64,000 nucleotides of DNA from Theristus sp. LFF4_11. Its lineage: Eukaryota; Nematoda; Chromadorea; Monhysterida; Xyalidae. The notes under the pieces are model-generated. The model was not told the origin of the DNA. It did not search any database and saw only the letters and a program-made list of their open reading frames with translations. Both the position numbers and the translations under genes were made by a program. The stretch spans positions 1 through 64,000 of the forward strand of contig JASANC010002578.1 in NCBI GenBank assembly GCA_030248135.1. The letters run 5' to 3'. This document shows positions 59,535-64,000 of the stretch, in pieces. The number at the start of each line of letters is the position of its first letter. Positions within the stretch are counted from its first letter, which is position 1.

Positions 59535-61597
59535 TCAGACGCGTTCGGTGTGCACAGTAAACTTTCCAGCAACAGGCACTGGTAAATCATTGTCAGCAGC
59601 AGCAGCAGTCGCTCTGTGAGCGTTTACAAACGGCACCATCATGATTTTCTTCTTCAGAGCGTATCTCCGTCGACGTTTCGTGAAGCTCTCGAAGCCGAGA
59701 GCAATGAATGCCGCTGTGCTGCCCAACAGCAACAAGCCCCAGGGGCCAGCGGTCTGCGCAAACGTCAACGGCTTTATCACTTCGTAGTAGTGCGCGCTCG
59801 TTGGCGAGGATGCAGGGCGCCCACCTGCACACGGAACACAGTTCAGCCGGTTTATTGACTGCCTCTGTTTTTGAGCGTCCAGCGCAGATCGTATTACAAC
59901 GTCAAAGTCACTGAGGCCGAGACCAACCGGAGCAGTGCCGACGATTGTGCAGGGCGGTGTGCTGCGTTGTCACCTCTCTACGCGCCAGTGATTTGTATTT
60001 GTCCGGCACCGAACTGGTGAATGTCTGTCGCCACGCAATCTGCCAATTGATGCGCTCCAGTGTCTTTGGTGTGATCGTGCGTGCACTCAGCAACAAACCG
60101 AATTTCATCTGGGAATGCAAATCGTAGACGCGAATGACACGCAGCGGTCGACACGGGTCTTCGTGCGAGGCTGGAACAGCAGTTGAAAACGAGCAATGGA
60201 AACAAACTGAATCTGTTGTCCTGCAAATCTTTCATCATCACAGGCACCACAAATAGTAAAACTGATAACATGAATAAAAGTGGCGGCCAACCGAGATACT
60301 CAACGACGCCCTCGTGGTGGAGGAACAGCAGGTCGTCGTGCTGGTGCAGCAGTGCCACGGCGTGCTCCCAGTCCTCGGCATAAATCGCTGTGGTTGTTGT
60401 GTTTTTTAGTGTCTGCGAAACCAAAATTGCAAAAAAGAAACCAACGAGGATATCGATCAAGTGCCAGTCGAAGTCGATACAAGTTCGGTTCGTTGCCATT
60501 GGGCGTGGCGCGTTTCAACGATTGAACGAATCCGTCGGTTGGCACAATGACCAGTTTGCGTTCGCCATGGACGAGGGCGTCGATCACGCTCGTTGTGTCC
60601 CGGATGCGGTACGAATCGGCCTTTGGCACCAGCAGCGAAGTCAGCAGACTCGCGCTGTACAACCGTTTGAAGCCATTTTTCACAAAAAAAGGAATTTTTG
60701 TCGATTTATTCAAACGTGTCGGACTGAAATAACGTGCTGTGCTCCTAAATATGCGCTGGTCATGCACAGCCACCAGGATTAATTTCAGTTTCGCTGGGTT
60801 CTGCACGTGATAAACAAACGGCTGTTTTTCAAAGCAGATGACGTCATTTCGGTCCGACATGCTAGAATGACTCTTCGATGCAAGATTCTATTAAGTTGCA
60901 TCACCAACCGATACAAGCTGTAGAAGAATATGCCAAGCAACGCTGCGAAAATCGCCAGTGCGTGCTGCGACTTGTGTCTACGAGTTCTGACTGCGCTGGA
61001 TTTCATCATGGACGGACTGCGAGTGGTCAGCAGCAAATACGCGTACCCCACGAACAACATGCGCATGCCGAAGTACAGCGCAATGATCAACAGCCAGACC
61101 TCGGGCGTGTAGATTCTGAGTATTCCAAAGGCATCGCTGAGCAGGCTCGCCATGACTCGCGGCTGGTCGGCTGCGACGACGACGTCCCGGTACGAGTCAC
61201 GTAGAATTGGATACGAGAACTGAAAGTTGCCGTAACGATGTTCGTACATTGCGAACAGATTCAACGCTCCGTCCAAGTTGTCGTTGGCGATTTCGTCAAC
61301 CAGCGTGTACCACTTGTTCATGCCGGCCACCGGAACGAGCTCAAAGTGGATCTGTGCCCCGGCGAGTATGGTCGTGACGACTTCAACCACGATTCCCGGA
61401 TGTCGGCAGTGCACCGTCGGCAAGGACTCGTTGAATGCAGCGTGCAGATTGCGCGTGTAGCACGGCGCCGTCCACGGCAAGCCCTCGTGCGCGTAGCCGA
61501 GTCGCAAATGCGTCGATGACGTCATCGGATGATCAATGCAATCTTGCAGCAATAAATCGAACCGAGCCGAATCAAATCTTGAACTATGACTGACCAC
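59535..61597 (-). CDS. Ionotropic-receptor-like glutamate-gated channel subunit (no amino-terminal domain)
   Basis: Exons on the minus strand are approximately 61597-60909 (5' end unresolved), 60723 to about 60480, 60387 to about 60270, about 60173-59950 and about 59827-59535. S1 begins LRLGYAHEGLPW, and a ligand-type Arg sits in MYEHRYGNFQFSYPI. M1 is PEVWLLIIALYFGMRMLFVGY, a pore/M2-like stretch is HALAIFAALLGIFFYSLYR, and M3 is RLYSASLLTSLLVP in place of SYTANLAAFL. S2 has LLFLHHEGVVEYL and LERINWQIAWRQTF, and M4 is GPWGLLLLGSTAAFIALGF. The absence of an amino-terminal domain matches insect IRs and the nematode T25E4.2-like group. No ATG or signal peptide was found, so one or more 5' exons are missing. 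The middle junctions are not resolved in phase. Membrane, probably sensory. Confidence 0.72.
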
Positions 61598-62122
61598 CTT
61601 CAACCAACCGAAATCCTTCGAAACTGGGCCACATGTACAACTGTGCTATTCAGTCCACGGACAGCAGTAAGGCAGTCTGAGAACAAGCACCGGCTGAGCA
61701 ACGGACTGTCTGTCTCAAATGCTGTTGCGTGCTGAAACGCCATTTACTCTGCTGGTAAACTGAGATTTTTACGTTGCATGTGCCTTGTTGCTAGTGTTGT
61801 TGCAATGAAAGCAATGTTCAAGTTGCTTTTTGGCTCTGTCCAACTACTCAGGTTTTCATTTCAGTCGGGAATGACCACTTGGAAGTACAGCCAGGCAGAG
61901 GGGGCGATCTTTTCTACCACGCTGAGGGAACTGAAAAATCTCCTGATCCACACTTCAGGCCCGTTTCTTTTTTCACACAAAATTTACAGCAAAGTGAATG
62001 TGAACAAGAGTTGTATTTCACGGACGACATTGTTAATAAAATCATTGGCATTGTACGGTCTAGATGTTGTGCAATCAAAGCGCGTTGATAAATGAATACT
62101 TTGACTGTGGAATTCTTGTCCT

Positions 62123-63044
62123 TCACGTTTCTTCCGATGTCGATGAACAGTTTTGAACGCAATCTGCACGCACGTGAACATTGGTGTCATTGAACTCTTT
62201 AACGCAGTGTCCATTTGCAGTGCATTGAATCCAAGCCAAACCTGCCAATTCGCCAGTCTCTCCGTCAAAGCCGTTCTCTCCTTTGCTGCCTTGATCTCCT
62301 CCTTTTCCTGTCGGGCCTCTCTCAGAGCCTTTGTGACCCTGTTGACCTTGTGGACCTTTGCGGCCTGGATTACCACGCGATCCGACACTTTCACCTTTAT
62401 CTCCTTTGATGGTGCCCTCTATCCCTTGGTCACCAATATCCCCTTTTTGTCCTCTGTGGCCTTGTTTTCCATCCAAACCTAAAGACCAGCAGGATTGCCA
62501 TAAAAATGAAGAAATTTTGAGAAATCAGTTGCTTTTGTTGGTCATTGGATTGCATACCTGAGATGCCTTTCTTTCCCTTTGACCCTTTTGTGCCTTTGAA
62601 TCCTGTTTCACCTTCGGAACCGACTTCTCCCGGTAATCCTGCATAGATTTGGGCGATCGATTTTCAGAGAAATATTGTGGCGTTGACAATCCAAATTATT
62701 AGCACTCTGCAATCGCGGAAATCATCAGTTTGATGAGGTTTGCTGGTGACACTTTCTCACTCAAGCTGCGATGTTTGCTTTCTCGTTATTGTACGACTAC
62801 TGATTGCTTCCCAACAGTGGACGAAGTCGCATTACCGTGACAATGAGTGACAGAGCATGTTTACCACATTACCAGTGTCTCCGTGGTTGCCGTGCGTGCC
62901 ACGTATGTTCTCCGGCAAATGGTGCATCAGTGTCCGGAAGACATGCCAGTGATTCTGCACTGTTGCATCCACGATTTGCAGCTGGTTGTACGTTTGACGC
63001 AACACTGTGCTGCTCTGCACGTCAACATCGCTGTTGTGTTGCAT
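62123..63044 (-). CDS. Short collagen-like protein with a cysteine-containing C-terminal tail
   Basis: Three exons, 63044-62873, 62638-62558 and 62478-62123, close to exactly 203 codons. Residues 1-50 are non-collagenous (a helix-like segment TYNQLQIVDATVQNHWHVF). Gly-X-Y triplets then run for about 110 residues with several interruptions, including GTIKGDKGESVGSRGNPG and GSERGPTGKGGDQGSKG. The tail after GETGELAGLAW carries four Cys (IQCTANGHC...ADCVQNC), two Asn-glycosylation-like sites, and ends EET. An acceptor-like CACGCAG lies just before the ATG, so an upstream exon with a signal or membrane anchor probably exists. Nematode cuticle collagens have similar short size and N-terminal non-collagenous domains, but this cysteine pattern is not a match I can name. 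Confidence 0.75.
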
Positions 63045-63517
63045 GATTGAGCCCTGCGTGATTCACACAACACTGACAATGAACAGTCAAAGAGCAAAAC
63101 AGCCAAAAGGTAAAACAGTCAAAAGGTAAAAACCAGAGTTTTTTCGTCAAATTTTTCTTGCGTCAATTGACGCAAACGGTCGAAAACTTTGGTGTCAGCA
63201 CAATTTTTTTGCGTCAATATGATACCAGTCTAAATCGAACAAATAACTATAAAGAAGCAATATTTTTGCGTTATTCATCAGTAAAAGTAGCGTTTTTGAC
63301 GCCTGTGGTCAAACAACAAAGCGATTTTGGCATTTGACAACCCCTGCTGCGCAGAAACAAAGCTTTACGGAGCCTAGGCTTTTTGTAATGACTTATCAAT
63401 TTCAAGACTTGATATTTATCGAGATAGATCTGTAGAGCGTCTATGACGACACCTGTTCAGACTTGTTCAGTTCAGATTAGAAACAGAACGGAGCGAACAA
63501 AAGGTGCAGCTATAGTA
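63045..63517. other. Upstream region of the collagen gene, no gene seen
   Basis: AT-rich with short frames. A 5' exon of the collagen gene would be expected here or beyond the right edge. Confidence 0.4.
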
Positions 63518-63772
63518 CGGCCGAATAAATGAGGCAGTCCATCAAGGCGGGATCAGTCGCAGACTAGGAGTCGTCTTTTTCAAAAATGCCAACATAATTC
63601 CCAGTCATGTGTGCAAGGGAGAAAGAATGCACAGAATAGCGCGGATAATTCATTAGTTTAAAAAAACGAGTCAAATTTGGCACACAATGTGGTTTCTGAA
63701 AGTCTTTTTTCTTTCATTCAAATTTCGCGCGCTCCTTGAACCCTGAAAAAAGCTGCCATGTTTAATCGGCCA
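63518..63772. mobile_element. GGCCGA-ended MITE, copy 2
   Basis: It is bounded by ACGGCCGAATAAA and TTTAATCGGCCAT and aligns with 33674-33951 along most of its length. No coding potential. Confidence 0.75.
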
Positions 63773-64000
63773 TACCGTAGGTGAAAACTACAATAGGATA
63801 GAAGCTAAGGTGAACCTAGAAACGGTCAAAACAACAATATACGCCACGGTGTTGTCACATCGAACCGTCAACATAACACTGAACAACAATATTGAAAACA
63901 AACAATGAATCAGCTGACCATGCCATCCATCACATTTGCATGACATGCATTGTCAGACAAAATTATAAGAAGTCCGTGGTGTGCGCCGAAGGCGCGGAAA

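Overview
The window is eukaryotic nuclear DNA. Its genes are split by many GT-AG introns, microsatellites and short inverted-repeat transposons are frequent, and there are no bacterial-style gene strings. The families present point to an ecdysozoan animal, most likely a nematode: an atypical soluble guanylate cyclase of the GCY-31/GCY-33 (fly Gyc-88E/89D) type, a DEG/ENaC channel, a NAB/MAB-10 transcriptional co-regulator, a glutamate-receptor-like channel with no N-terminal domain, a short collagen and a secreted LRR protein. An enoplean nematode would fit the repeat load, but that is inference. Exon models were spliced by hand. Five multi-exon models (LRR, SLC7, Cys-rich, DEG/ENaC, coiled-coil) close exactly in frame from ATG to stop, and the NAB and collagen models close from an internal ATG.

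Layout. Positions 1-18,000 hold almost no gene, only one putative exon (6035-6259, minus). Transposons with CAGGGTG...CACCCTG ends (8306, 10850, 15021, 16692) and two copies of a poly-C element (12050, 16743) fill this part. From 18,014 the gene-rich part starts: a secreted LRR protein (+) and a divergent SLC7 amino-acid transporter (-) are convergent. Then the guanylate cyclase (+, 27937-36721) carries in its 5.2-kb fifth intron a complete antisense gene for a secreted protein made of seven 8-cysteine modules, and that gene's first intron holds a transposon. The DEG/ENaC gene (37121-40223) follows 399 bp downstream on the same strand. A TG/CA-microsatellite-rich stretch leads into the NAB gene (46040-52501), whose introns hold a tRNA-derived SINE.

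The last 12 kb holds a 1.5-kb PIF/Harbinger-like foldback element (54243-55727), a small secreted peptide gene (-), a coiled-coil protein with a possible HR1 segment (+), the glutamate-receptor-like gene (-) and a short collagen gene (-).

The genes do not form one pathway. The cyclase (gas sensing), the DEG/ENaC channel and the receptor-like channel are all typical sensory-neuron functions, but co-location alone does not prove a link. The most novel item is the nested gene encoding tandem 8-Cys modules, one module per symmetric phase-1 exon, for which I recognise no described family.
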